From positions 1 to 64,000 of the forward strand of contig NZ_JOCQ01000036.1 of NCBI RefSeq assembly GCF_000720725.1: 64,000 nt of DNA, written 5' to 3'. Shown piece by piece: positions 8,853-18,920 of this stretch. Source of the stretch: Streptomyces rimosus subsp. rimosus (GTDB taxonomy: Bacteria > Actinomycetota > Actinomycetes > Streptomycetales > Streptomycetaceae). A model generated the notes under the pieces. It saw only the letters and a program-made list of their open reading frames with translations, was not told where the DNA came from and did no database searches. Position 1 is the stretch's first letter. Every line of letters starts with the position of its first letter. The translations under genes were made by a program, and so were the position numbers.

Positions 8853-9875
8853 GTGCGCAAAGCCCTGCTCACCCCCGTGGTCGTAGTGACCACCTTTGCC
8901 GCCCTCGCCGCCACCGCCGGCTGCGGCACGGGCGGCTCCGACGACGACGGGCCGGTGCGTTTCGGCAACGCGACGGGGCCCGGCTCGCACGGCGCCACGC
9001 GGCCGGGCCAGGGCACGCTCGCCCAGATGCCCACCCACCCCATCAGCTTCAAGGAGCAGCGCAAGGTCGGCGGCGCCGGCGACGGCACCCCGATCGGCGT
9101 GGCCACGTATCACGGCCCGAAGTCCGGGTTCACCGGAAAGGTGTGGGTATGGGCGCCGCCGGAGTACTACGAGAAGAAGAACGCGGACAAGGGGTTCCCG
9201 GTCCTGATGGCGCTGCCCGGCGCCGAGGGCTACCCCGTCAACTACTGGATCGGCGGCGACCTCAAGCTGGAGGAGAACCTGGCGCAGTGGTCGAAGGAGG
9301 GCAAGAGCCTGCCCTTCATCGTCGTGATGCCGGTGCTCAACCCCAACGCCAAGCAGTACTACGACGCCAGTGACATACCCGGCCAGCCGAAGATGGGCAC
9401 CTGGCTGAACGAGGACGTGCCCGACTTCGTCCGGCAGAACTTCCGTACGCTCAAGGGCCGCGACGGCTGGGCGATCATGGGTTCGTCGTCGGGCGGTTTC
9501 GCCGCGCTGAAGAATGTCCTGCAGAACCCGCAGACCTTCAAGGCAGCCATACCGAGCGGTCCCGACATCGTCCCCGACTCGCCGTTGTGGCGCGGGCACG
9601 CCAAGGAGGAGCGGGAGAACAACCCCGAGGTCCTGGCGCAGCGGCTGATCCACAAGGGCGGGCCCGAGGTCTATTTGGCCTTCCAGGACGGCACCAAGGA
9701 GTCGACGATCGTGCCGAAGGTCAGGAAATTCATCGCGCGGTACGGCCGCGGCCCGGTCAAGACGCGGCTGCAGATGGTGGCCGGCGGCATGCACGGCGCC
9801 GACACCTATGTGAAGGGCATGGGGGAAGGCACGATGCAGTGGGTCAGCGCGCACATGCAGGGGCCGGCGGAGTAG
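8853..9875 (+). CDS. Secreted esterase-family lipoprotein (alpha/beta hydrolase)
   Basis: This 340-residue exported protein starts at the GTG preceded by AAGGAGAAGG. The signal peptide ends in a lipobox-like TAGC (FAALAATAGCG), so it is probably anchored to the outer face of the membrane. The body is a putative-esterase fold (PF00756 type, related to antigen 85 and esterase D): FPVLMALPGAEGY, the nucleophile elbow IMGSSSGGFAALK with Ser near residue 212, and a late GGMHGADTY that probably supplies the His. Natural substrates could be acyl esters of wall components, but this is not shown. It appears to be monocistronic. Confidence 0.85.
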   Translation: MRKALLTPVVVVTTFAALAATAGCGTGGSDDDGPVRFGNATGPGSHGATRPGQGTLAQMPTHPISFKEQRKVGGAGDGTPIGVATYHGPKSGFTGKVWVWAPPEYYEKKNADKGFPVLMALPGAEGYPVNYWIGGDLKLEENLAQWSKEGKSLPFIVVMPVLNPNAKQYYDASDIPGQPKMGTWLNEDVPDFVRQNFRTLKGRDGWAIMGSSSGGFAALKNVLQNPQTFKAAIPSGPDIVPDSPLWRGHAKEERENNPEVLAQRLIHKGGPEVYLAFQDGTKESTIVPKVRKFIARYGRGPVKTRLQMVAGGMHGADTYVKGMGEGTMQWVSAHMQGPAE

Positions 9876-9959
9876 CGCCGGCTCCCCCGCGAGCGGGGCG
9901 GTCTCGCCTCACCCCCGCGCCGCCCACCGCATCGAGTCCCCTCCTCCTCGCCCCGTGCC

Positions 9960-10448
9960 TCACACCGAGCAGGAGACGTCCAGCAATTCGATGGGCCGCG
10001 TGGCGTCCAGGTCCACGTAGGCGGTGAAGTTCTGCTTGCGGTTGCCGCTCCAGTACGTGGTGACCGTCGCCCAGCCGACCCTTGCGGACTGCGCGGTGGT
10101 GACCTTGCCGACGGAGACGTTGCGCGGCGTGTTCTGGGCACACAGCAGCAGGTCGTAGTCGGGCGTCTCGGCGGCCTTCTTCTTGAGCTCGGCGGAGACC
10201 TGGTGCTCGCGCTGCCAGGCGTTCGGACCGTGCTTTCCGTAGAAGGAGACCAGGAAGCGGCGGATCTCGTCGGCGGTGTAGCGGCCGTTCGGGTCGGTGC
10301 GCAGGTCCGCCCTGGACGTCTGTATGGACGTGCTCTGGGTGGCGGCGGCAGCCGGAACGGCGGACGCGGCGGTCAAGGTCAGGCCGAGAGCGACGGCGGT
10401 CGCGGTGGCAACGACGGTGGCGGTGGTGCGCGAAGCATGACGGAGCAT
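9960..10448 (-). CDS. Secreted protein of unknown function
   Basis: I do not recognise a family. The 162-residue protein begins with a clear Sec signal (MLRHASRTTATVVATATAVALG, cut probably near AAAA-TQ at residue 37). The mature part of about 125 residues is soluble and mixed, with RADLRTDPNGRYTADEIRRFLVSFYG. Two Cys (LLCAQN and the near-terminal VSCSV) could form a disulfide outside the cell. The C-terminal half (WATVTTYWSGNRKQNFTAYVDLD) looks like beta strands. AGGAC precedes the ATG. It ends convergently with the esterase gene, 84 bases away. Confidence 0.8.
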   Translation of the reverse strand: MLRHASRTTATVVATATAVALGLTLTAASAVPAAAATQSTSIQTSRADLRTDPNGRYTADEIRRFLVSFYGKHGPNAWQREHQVSAELKKKAAETPDYDLLLCAQNTPRNVSVGKVTTAQSARVGWATVTTYWSGNRKQNFTAYVDLDATRPIELLDVSCSV

Positions 10449-10640
10449 GAGATGTCCTCGACTTCCGACTTCTTTTCTTTGTGCGCATTGCCGGTCTTCA
10501 CCGACTGAGACAACCGGGGCCGCCCCGTGGTTGCGTGGCACCTCTACACGCCACCCGAGTGGCCCAACGGCCCCGCCGCCCGCGAGAGCGACGGCGGATT
10601 TCCGCCGGTACCGGTCGGCCGCGGGCGCTTGGCTGGCGCC

Positions 10641-11180
10641 ATGACACAGCACGCCGCGAGCACACCCCCGTACGCGTACGAAGACGACAGCGCCCGTACC
10701 CGCGCCGTACTGGAGCGGTTCTACGAGGCGGAGCGCGTCTACGTCGCGGCGGGCGGCCCCGGCCGGGCGGATTTTTCCGCCCTCGCCGCCTGCCTCGCCC
10801 CGGACGTCGTCCTCCGCCAGTCCCCCGGCTTGCCGTACGCCGGCGAGTGGCGCGGCCCGGCGGGCATGGAACGGTTCATGGACGTGATGGGCAGGCTCTG
10901 GCAGTCGATGGAGTTCTTGGAGCAGCGGCAGCTGGTGGACGGGGAAGAGGTCGTCGTCACCAGCCGGGTGCGGTTCACGGCCCGCGCCACGGGGCGTGCG
11001 CTGACCACCACGATCGTGCAACTGATGACCGTACGGGACGGCCGTATCCGCGAGGTCCGGCCGTTCTACTGGGACCCGGCGGAGGTGGCGGAGACCTGCG
11101 GCCGTGCGGCGGTCAGGGAAGTCTGCGGCCACGCGGCGGGGGCGGGAGCCTCCGGCCCGGCGGCCGGCCACCCGGCCTGA
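10641..11180 (+). CDS. SnoaL-like / NTF2-fold protein
   Basis: The 179-residue product has an NTF2/SnoaL-like cone fold: a helix (RTRAVLERFYEAER), ALAACLAPDVVLRQSPGLPYAGEWRGPAGMERFM, and strands up to GRIREVRPFYWDP. Members are small cyclases, isomerases or binding proteins and sequence alone does not separate them. The last 30 residues are Ala/Gly-rich and probably disordered. No obvious partner gene adjoins it. The ATG start has no strong Shine-Dalgarno site (GGCGCC). Confidence 0.75.
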   Translation: MTQHAASTPPYAYEDDSARTRAVLERFYEAERVYVAAGGPGRADFSALAACLAPDVVLRQSPGLPYAGEWRGPAGMERFMDVMGRLWQSMEFLEQRQLVDGEEVVVTSRVRFTARATGRALTTTIVQLMTVRDGRIREVRPFYWDPAEVAETCGRAAVREVCGHAAGAGASGPAAGHPA

Positions 11181-11275
11181 CCGGCGCCCCGCTCCGTACC
11201 CCCGCCCTGTACTCGCTCCACTCCCGCCGTGTACCCGCTACACACCCCCGCCTCGTACTATCTCCGTACCCCTCC

Positions 11276-12196
11276 CTACGACACGATGTCCTTCCTCCCG
11301 AACCCCCGGAACGCCAGCGCGAACAGCACCAGGGCATACGCCACCGACACCGCCGCGCCCTGGATCATGCCCGTGGCGTCCAGCTGGGGCTGCAGGGCGT
11401 CGGCCCACGCGAACTGCCAGTGGGCCGGGAGGAAATCGCGCCACTGTTCCAGGGCGGTGACCTGGTCGAGCACGTTGCCGACAATGGTCAGGCCGACCGC
11501 GCCGCCGACCGCACCCAGCGGCGCATCCGTCACCGTCGACAGCCAGAAGGCGAGCGCGGCGGTGACCAGCTGGCTGACGAAGATGTACGCGACGGCCAGG
11601 GCGAGGCGGGGCAGCGCGTCGCCCGCCGCCAACGCGCCGCCTGTCGGCAGTTGCAGCGGGCCCCACCCGTACGCAGCCGTGCCGACGGCGAGCGCGACCA
11701 GCGGCAGGAGCACCATCGCCGCCGCGCTGAACAGCAGCGCGACGGTGAGCTTGCTCAGCAACAGCCGGGTACGCGGAACCGGCGCCGCCAGCAGGTACCG
11801 CAGCGAGGACCAGCTCGCCTCCGACGCGACCGTGTCCCCGCAGAACAGCGCCACCGGGACGACCAGCAGAAAGCCGGCCGAGACGAACAGCACGGTCGCG
11901 GTGAAGTTGGCGCCGGACACGGTGGCGGTGTCCATCAGCGTGATGCGGTTGTTCCGGCCGCCCGGTTCGCCGCCGATCGCGAAGGCCGCGACGAGGACGA
12001 ACGGCAGCACCGCCAGGATCGCCGCGATCACGAACGTACGGCGCCGTTTAAGCTGACGCAGCGCTTCGACACGCAGCGGCAGGGTGCGGTGCGGGCGGTA
12101 GCCGGGGGCATGCGACGCGCCGGGTACGGACGCGCCCGCGGGTTCGCCGGGCAGCGGGGACTGCCCGTCGGTGCCGGGCTTGGTGACGGCGGTCAC
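11276..12196 (-). CDS. ABC-2 type transporter permease
   Basis: This 306-residue membrane protein has a cytoplasmic N-terminus of about 50 residues and then six predicted helices: FVIAAILAVLPFVLVAAFAI, FTATVLFVSAGFLLVVPVALF, LLFSAAAMVLLPLVALAVG, then YIFVSQLVTAALAFWLS, GGAVGLTIVGNVL, and GAAVSVAYALVLFALAF. It is the permease partner of the fused hydrolase-ATPase encoded just upstream. Its GTG start overlaps the TGA of that gene (GTGA), which indicates translational coupling. Cargo is unknown. Confidence 0.87.
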   Translation of the reverse strand: MTAVTKPGTDGQSPLPGEPAGASVPGASHAPGYRPHRTLPLRVEALRQLKRRRTFVIAAILAVLPFVLVAAFAIGGEPGGRNNRITLMDTATVSGANFTATVLFVSAGFLLVVPVALFCGDTVASEASWSSLRYLLAAPVPRTRLLLSKLTVALLFSAAAMVLLPLVALAVGTAAYGWGPLQLPTGGALAAGDALPRLALAVAYIFVSQLVTAALAFWLSTVTDAPLGAVGGAVGLTIVGNVLDQVTALEQWRDFLPAHWQFAWADALQPQLDATGMIQGAAVSVAYALVLFALAFRGFGRKDIVS

Positions 12197-15051
12197 CGGT
12201 CACCTCCGATCATGGTGAGGAAGGCGTCCTCAAGGCGCCGGTGCGGGCCGACGCGGGCGACCGGGATCTCCAGCCGCAGCAGTTCCGGCAGCAGTTCGGG
12301 GGTGCTCGTCGTGCCGTCCAGCGTGATGAGCAGGCCCTCGTCGGCCCGGTCCGCGGTGGCCACCCCGGGCAGCGCGGCCACCTTCTCCAGGAGGACGTCG
12401 GACAGCGGCGTTGCGTCCGCGACGCCGACGAGCAGCGTGTCGCCGGTGCCGACGATGTCGGCGACCGGGCCCGCCTGGACGAGCCGGCCGCGGTCCATGA
12501 CGACCAGATGCGTACAGGTCTGTTCGACCTCGGCCAGCAGATGGCTGGAGACGATCACGGTACGGCCTCCGGCCGCGTACCGGATCATCACGTCGCGCAT
12601 CTCGCGGATCTGCGGCGGGTCCAGTCCGTTGGTCGGCTCGTCCAGGATGAGCAGGTCCGGCAGGCCGAGCATGGCCTGGGCGATGGCCAGGCGCTGCCGC
12701 ATGCCCTGCGAGTACGTGCGGACGGCGCGTTCCAGCGCGTCGCCCAGCCCGGCGATCTCCAGGGCCTCGTCGACGTGCGCGTCCTCGGCCGGGCGGCCGG
12801 TGGCCCGCCAGTACAGGTCGAGGTTGGCGCGCCCGGACAGGTGCGGCAGGAAACCGGCGCCCTCCACGAACGCGCCGACCCGCGACAGCACCGGCGCGCC
12901 CGGCCGGATCGCGTGCCCGAACACGCGGATCTCACCGGCGTCCGGCCCGATCAGGCCCATCAGCATGCGCAGGGTGGTGGTCTTGCCCGCGCCGTTCGGG
13001 CCGAGCAGCCCGAGCACCTGGCCCTTTTCGACGCGGAAGGAGAGGTCCTGTACGGCGTAGCGGTCGGCGGACTTGGCGTACCGCTTGGTCAGGCCAGTGA
13101 TCTGCAGCGGCACGTCCGCCAGGTCCGGGTCGGGGGCGCGGGCCGCGGAGCGCCGCCTGCCGACGAGCAGCAGGAGGACGGCGATGACCGCGCCGGCGGC
13201 GGGCAGCGCCCAGGTCCACGCGGGCAGCGGCGCCGCGGCGCTCTTGACCGCGGGCGCGGTGGGTACGTTCAGCACGCCGTCGCCGTCCAGGGAGGCGGTG
13301 TACGTGGCGGGCTCGGCGGGCGAGGCGTACGCGAGGTCCGTCGAGGAGAGGACCAGGCGCAGCCGGTGCCCGGCCGCGAACTCGTGGTCGACGGCGGGCA
13401 GCCGCAGTTCGACGCTCTTGCCCGCCTTGGCGCCGGTGACGCGGTACGGCTCGGCAAGTCCGGCGGGCAGCACCGGCCTGCTGCTGCCGTTCGGCCCGAT
13501 GTCGTAGACCTTGGCGAAGATCACCGCTTCGTCGCCGGTGGCGCGCAGGCGTACGCGGGCCGTCGGCGCGCCGGTGACCCGCAGCGGTTCGGCGAGCGGC
13601 CGCGATTCGAAACGGGCGTACTGGCCGGGGGAGTCGAGGGAGAGCCCGGCGCCCACACTGGAGAGGCTGTTGAGGGCGCCGACGCCGGGCACCGTGGAGA
13701 TGGACGGCGGACTCGCCCCGGCCGGATTGCTGAAACTTTGTTCGCGGCCGGTCAGGCGGACCGGGCGGGGGTCGTTGTCCAGGCCGGGGTAGCCGTCGGC
13801 GCTCGCGCCGCGCAGCCGGGCCGCGCCGTTGGTGGAGTCCACGGCCCCACCGCGGCTGACGCGGAAGGCGGGCCCGGTGTCCGCGTTCGCGTCGCCCTTC
13901 AGGTAACGGTCGAACCACGCCTTCGTACGGCTCGCGGCGCGGCCGGATTCGCGGTCGCCGCCGTCGTGTCCGCCCGCGAGCCAGTCGACGGATACCGGAG
14001 CGCCGTTCTTGCGGAGCGCCTTGTACAGGGCGTCGGCCTGGCCGAGCGGGAACAGCGAATCGGTCCTGCCCTGCATGATGAGCGTCGGGACCTTGATCCG
14101 GTCCGCGACGGCGACGGGGCTGCGGGCTTCGAGGAGTTCGCGGGCGGCGGCGTCGGGCCTTCCGGAGACGGCGATCCGCTCGTACATTTCGCAGAGCTGC
14201 GGTTCGAACCGGCCGCAGCCGTCGGCGGCGTTACGGGCCGCCGATTCGACGGCGTCGGTGGCGTCGCCCGCCTCGCCGCCGGACGCGGACTTCCCGCTGC
14301 CACCGGTACCCGCCCCGCTGCCGCCGGACCCCTCACGCATACCGCCACCGCCGGTGGCGCCGTTTCCGGAACCGCCTTCGGCGCCGTCCACACCGACCGA
14401 CCCGGTGGAGAAGAACATCCCGGCCCACAGCTTCTTGAAGACGCCGTTGGGGAGCAGCGCGTCGGCCAGGTTCCAGTACGTGATCTGCGGGGCGATCGCG
14501 TCCACCCGCTTGTCGTACCCGGCGGCCAGCAGCGCGACCGCTCCGCCGTACGAGGCCCCGGCGACACCGACCCGCGGGTCGCCCTTGCCGTCGAGTTGTA
14601 CCTCGGGCCGTGTGGCCAGCCAGTCGATCAGCCGGCGCGCGTCGGAGACCTCACGGTCCGGGTCGTTGAGCCCGATCTTCCCGGTCGACTTGCCGAAGCC
14701 GCGCGCCGACCAGGTCAGTACGGCGTACCCGTCGCGCGCCAGCTGCTCGGCCTGCTCGCGTACGGATTCCTTGCTGCCGCCGAAACCGTGCCCCAGGAGG
14801 ACGGCCGGGCGGGGGCCGGTTCCGCCCGCGGTGAAGAAGGATGCGTCGATCCGGACCGAGCCCCGGCCCGCTGCCGCGTGGTCGCCCCCGGACCCGCCGT
14901 CGGCGCTCTCGGGCATGGTGAACGCCCGGTCCTCCCGGTGCACGGCCGGCGGGTCGTCCGCGGCGACCGCCGCCCACGTACCCGACCCGGCGAGCACGGC
15001 CAGCACGGCCGCCGTCGCGTACAGCCGCCGTCCACGGAATCGGAAAGTCAT
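12193..15051 (-). CDS. Fusion of S15/CocE-type hydrolase with ABC transporter ATPase
   Basis: The 952-residue chain joins two enzymes. Residues 1-32 form an N-terminal membrane segment or uncleaved signal. Residues 60-400 are an alpha/beta hydrolase with AVLLGHGFGG, nucleophile elbow GVAGASYGGAV, Asp in MQGRTDSLFP and His in AGGHDGG. Residues 430-590 resemble the X-Pro dipeptidyl-peptidase C-terminal beta domain. A second membrane helix follows (WALPAAGAVIAVLLLLVG, about 615-632), then a complete ABC ATPase (650-952) with GLLGPNGAGKTTT, signature YSQGMRQRLAIA, LLILDEPTNGLD and SSHLLAEVE. The two helices would place the hydrolase outside and the ATPase inside. A Gly/Ser-rich linker with a VDGAEGGSGNGAT stretch splits the hydrolase. 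The permease gene overlaps downstream. Confidence 0.87.
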   Translation of the reverse strand: MTFRFRGRRLYATAAVLAVLAGSGTWAAVAADDPPAVHREDRAFTMPESADGGSGGDHAAAGRGSVRIDASFFTAGGTGPRPAVLLGHGFGGSKESVREQAEQLARDGYAVLTWSARGFGKSTGKIGLNDPDREVSDARRLIDWLATRPEVQLDGKGDPRVGVAGASYGGAVALLAAGYDKRVDAIAPQITYWNLADALLPNGVFKKLWAGMFFSTGSVGVDGAEGGSGNGATGGGGMREGSGGSGAGTGGSGKSASGGEAGDATDAVESAARNAADGCGRFEPQLCEMYERIAVSGRPDAAARELLEARSPVAVADRIKVPTLIMQGRTDSLFPLGQADALYKALRKNGAPVSVDWLAGGHDGGDRESGRAASRTKAWFDRYLKGDANADTGPAFRVSRGGAVDSTNGAARLRGASADGYPGLDNDPRPVRLTGREQSFSNPAGASPPSISTVPGVGALNSLSSVGAGLSLDSPGQYARFESRPLAEPLRVTGAPTARVRLRATGDEAVIFAKVYDIGPNGSSRPVLPAGLAEPYRVTGAKAGKSVELRLPAVDHEFAAGHRLRLVLSSTDLAYASPAEPATYTASLDGDGVLNVPTAPAVKSAAAPLPAWTWALPAAGAVIAVLLLLVGRRRSAARAPDPDLADVPLQITGLTKRYAKSADRYAVQDLSFRVEKGQVLGLLGPNGAGKTTTLRMLMGLIGPDAGEIRVFGHAIRPGAPVLSRVGAFVEGAGFLPHLSGRANLDLYWRATGRPAEDAHVDEALEIAGLGDALERAVRTYSQGMRQRLAIAQAMLGLPDLLILDEPTNGLDPPQIREMRDVMIRYAAGGRTVIVSSHLLAEVEQTCTHLVVMDRGRLVQAGPVADIVGTGDTLLVGVADATPLSDVLLEKVAALPGVATADRADEGLLITLDGTTSTPELLPELLRLEIPVARVGPHRRLEDAFLTMIGGDR

Positions 15052-15260
15052 ACGGTGAATCCTAAGGACGCCGTCCGGCGGACCACCGGGCCGCCGGGGC
15101 GAACCCGCGCACCTCCCTGGGCAGTACGGGCGCCGCCGCACATACCGCGCCCGCAGTACGCGCAACGCGCCCGTGCGCCCCGTGGCCCTCTGTACACCGC
15201 ACAAACCCGCCGCTACAAAAGACGATGTGGGGCGGGCCGGTTCGGCCCAGGGGAGGCGCA

Positions 15261-16490
15261 ATGCGCAGGATCGCCATCGTCGGCGCGGGGCAGGCGGGGC
15301 TGCATCTCGCCCTGGCGCTTCTGGCCGCGGACTACGACGTCACGTTGCTCACCGACCGTACGGCGCAGCAGGTCCGCGCGGGGCGGGTGATGTCGTCACA
15401 GATGATGTTCGGCCCGGCACGCCACCTGGAACGGGCCGCCGGACTGAACCTCTGGGACGCCACCGCTCCGGGCGCGGCCGCGCTGCGGGTCACGGTGTGG
15501 GACCCGCCCGGCAAGTCCGCGTTGACGTTCACCGGGCGGTTCGACGAACCGCCGCACTCCGTCGACCAGCGGGTGAAGATGGCCGGCTGGCTCGGCCTGT
15601 ACGAGGCCAGGGGCGGCCGCGTCCGGTACGGCCCCGTCTCCCCCGCCACGCTCCCCGCGCTCGCCGCCGGCCACGATCTGACGATCGTCGCCTCCGGCCG
15701 CGGCGACCTCACCCGGCTCTTCGCGCGCAACGCGCTGTACTGCCCCTTCGACCGCCCGCAGCGCACCCTCGCCTGCGTCTACGTGCACGGTGTCGCGGCG
15801 CCTGCCGACCATCCGGACCCGCTGGTGCGGACGAATGTGGTGGCCGGGGCGGGTGAGGTGTTCGTCGTGCCGGCGCTGACGACGGGCGGGCCGTGCGACA
15901 TCGTGCTGTTCGAGGCGCTGCCCGGCGGGCCGTTCGACTGCTGGCACGACCAGCCGTCGCCGGGCGGCTGTGTGGCCCGGGCGCTCGATCTGCTGCGTAC
16001 GCACGCGCCGGGCGAGTACGAGCTGTGCAAGGACGCCGTTCCCACGGACGCGGGCGCGACGCTGTACGGCGCGATCACGCCGACCGTCCGGCATCCGGTC
16101 GCCGAGGTCGCGCCGGACACGTACGTCCTGGGGATGGCCGACACGGTCGTCACCAACGACCCGATCACCGGCCAGGGATCGAACAACGCCGCTCGCGGCG
16201 CGGCCGCCTACCTGGACGCGATACTGGAGCGGGGCGACGCGCCCTTCGACCCGGAGTGGATGCGCGCGGCGTTCGCCGGGTTCTGGCGGCATGCCCGGCA
16301 GGTCACCGAATTCACCAACCTCATGCTGGAGCCGCCGCCACAGCACGTCCAGCGGCTGCTGGCGGCCGCCGCCGAACACCCCGCCGTGGCAGACCGCTTC
16401 GTCAACGGCTACGCCGATCCGGCGGACTACCACGGCTGGCTGATGACGGCGGCCGACGCGGACGCCTATCTGGCCACCGCCGGCAACTGA
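15261..16490 (+). CDS. Styrene/indole monooxygenase (StyA) family flavoprotein
   Basis: This 409-residue protein starts at an ATG with GGGGAGG in front. The N-terminus is a Rossmann FAD site (RIAIVGAGQAGLHLALALL). The protein follows the StyA pattern, with SSQMMFG, FDRPQRTLACVYVHG, and DPITGQGSNNAARGA near residue 300, which is the FAD/isoalloxazine region. StyA enzymes epoxidise styrene or indole using reduced FAD from a separate reductase, StyB. No flavin reductase is next to it here, so the partner must be elsewhere, or the role differs. It is convergent with a GNAT gene across a terminator hairpin. Confidence 0.85.
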   Translation: MRRIAIVGAGQAGLHLALALLAADYDVTLLTDRTAQQVRAGRVMSSQMMFGPARHLERAAGLNLWDATAPGAAALRVTVWDPPGKSALTFTGRFDEPPHSVDQRVKMAGWLGLYEARGGRVRYGPVSPATLPALAAGHDLTIVASGRGDLTRLFARNALYCPFDRPQRTLACVYVHGVAAPADHPDPLVRTNVVAGAGEVFVVPALTTGGPCDIVLFEALPGGPFDCWHDQPSPGGCVARALDLLRTHAPGEYELCKDAVPTDAGATLYGAITPTVRHPVAEVAPDTYVLGMADTVVTNDPITGQGSNNAARGAAAYLDAILERGDAPFDPEWMRAAFAGFWRHARQVTEFTNLMLEPPPQHVQRLLAAAAEHPAVADRFVNGYADPADYHGWLMTAADADAYLATAGN

Positions 16491-16518
16491 ACGCGCCACC
16501 GCCCGCCGCACACGGGCG

Positions 16519-16548
16519 ACCGGTGTCCGGCCGGGGCCGGACACCGGT
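16519..16548. terminator. Bidirectional hairpin between StyA-like and GNAT genes
   Basis: ACCGGTGTCCGGCC and its exact reverse complement are separated by two G residues, giving a 14-base-pair GC-rich stem. It lies 29 bases after the StyA-like stop and just before the convergent GNAT stop, which fits a shared actinobacterial terminator without a U-tract. Confidence 0.8.
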
Positions 16549-16552
16549 CTCC

Positions 16553-17032
16553 TCAGTTCCTGCCGCCCGGCTCCAGCGCCAGCGTGAAACGTTTCTTGTC
16601 CTTGCGCGTCGCGCCGAACCGGTCGTAGAAGCGGATCGCTCCGGCGTTCCAGTCGGGCGTGTTCCACTGCATCTCCGCAACGCCCAGCGCCTTGCCCTCG
16701 GCGATGACCGCCTCGACCAGCAGGGCGCCCAGCCCGAGGCCGCGGTGCTCGGCGCGAAGGTAGAGGCAGTCCAGGTGCAGGTATTCGCGGCCCTGCCAAG
16801 TGTCGAAGGCCGTGGCGCAGGTGGCGTATCCGGCGAGTTCACCGCCGGACAGTTCGGCGACCAGGCAGCGCAGCCACGGTGGGCGCGGTCCGAAGAGCGC
16901 CTCCGCGAGCCGGTCCTCCAGGTCTGCGGCGGGCGGCATGGCCCGCTCGTACGCGGCGTGCTCCGCAGCCAGCGCGACCACCTCCGCCAGGTCCGTACGC
17001 ACCGCGTGGCGGATGACCGGGGCCGTTGTCAT
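16553..17032 (-). CDS. GNAT family N-acetyltransferase
   Basis: The 159-residue protein is a single GNAT domain. The acetyl-CoA loop is seen in HLDCLYLRAEHRGLGLGALL (residues about 85-105), then VEAVIAEGKALGVAEMQW and NAGAIRFYDRFGA at the C-terminal strand. Such enzymes acetylate amines on small molecules or proteins; the substrate is unknown. The full length and intact motifs suggest an active enzyme. Nothing in the neighbourhood points to a pathway. Confidence 0.88.
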   Translation of the reverse strand: MTTAPVIRHAVRTDLAEVVALAAEHAAYERAMPPAADLEDRLAEALFGPRPPWLRCLVAELSGGELAGYATCATAFDTWQGREYLHLDCLYLRAEHRGLGLGALLVEAVIAEGKALGVAEMQWNTPDWNAGAIRFYDRFGATRKDKKRFTLALEPGGRN

Positions 17033-17236
17033 GGCGCACCCGCCACGGCACCGAGCATCTTCACTGCCCCCGTGGGCTGTTGTTCGTCATTCATACGCAG
17101 CATCATGCGCCATCCGACCCGAACGGTTCCCCGGTATGGTGACGGGTTTTCCGGGGCCGCCGGGAACGGTGCGCCGCCGGAGGCCCCGCCGCCCGGCGGC
17201 CCGTGCGCTCGCGCAGGCCGCCGGGTGCCGCCGGTG

Positions 17237-18730
<1,494 letters not shown>

Positions 18731-18795
18731 GCGGGGGCCTTTCTCGGGGACGACGGTGGGTGGAGGGCTGGTCGGGAGCGGTACGGGGGGCGGCC

Positions 18796-18910
18796 GGTCG
18801 GTCGGCTAGCCGGCTGGCTGGTCGGTCGGTCGGTCGGTCGGTCGGCCGGGGAACTCGGGGGCCTGCGGGGGTATTCGGTTTCCCTCGGGGTCGTTCGGGG
18901 TCGTTCGGGT
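18796..18910. repeat. GGTC tetranucleotide array and GTTCGGG repeats
   Basis: Six uninterrupted GGTC units occupy 18820-18843, with a shorter GGTCGGTC run at 18796-18803. Copies of TCGTTCGGG follow at about 18885-18915. This is the whole 190-base gap between iolD and mmsA. No separate promoter for mmsA was recognised. Slippage here would change the length of the untranslated spacer. Confidence 0.75.
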
Positions 18911-18920
18911 TTGTTCGGGT

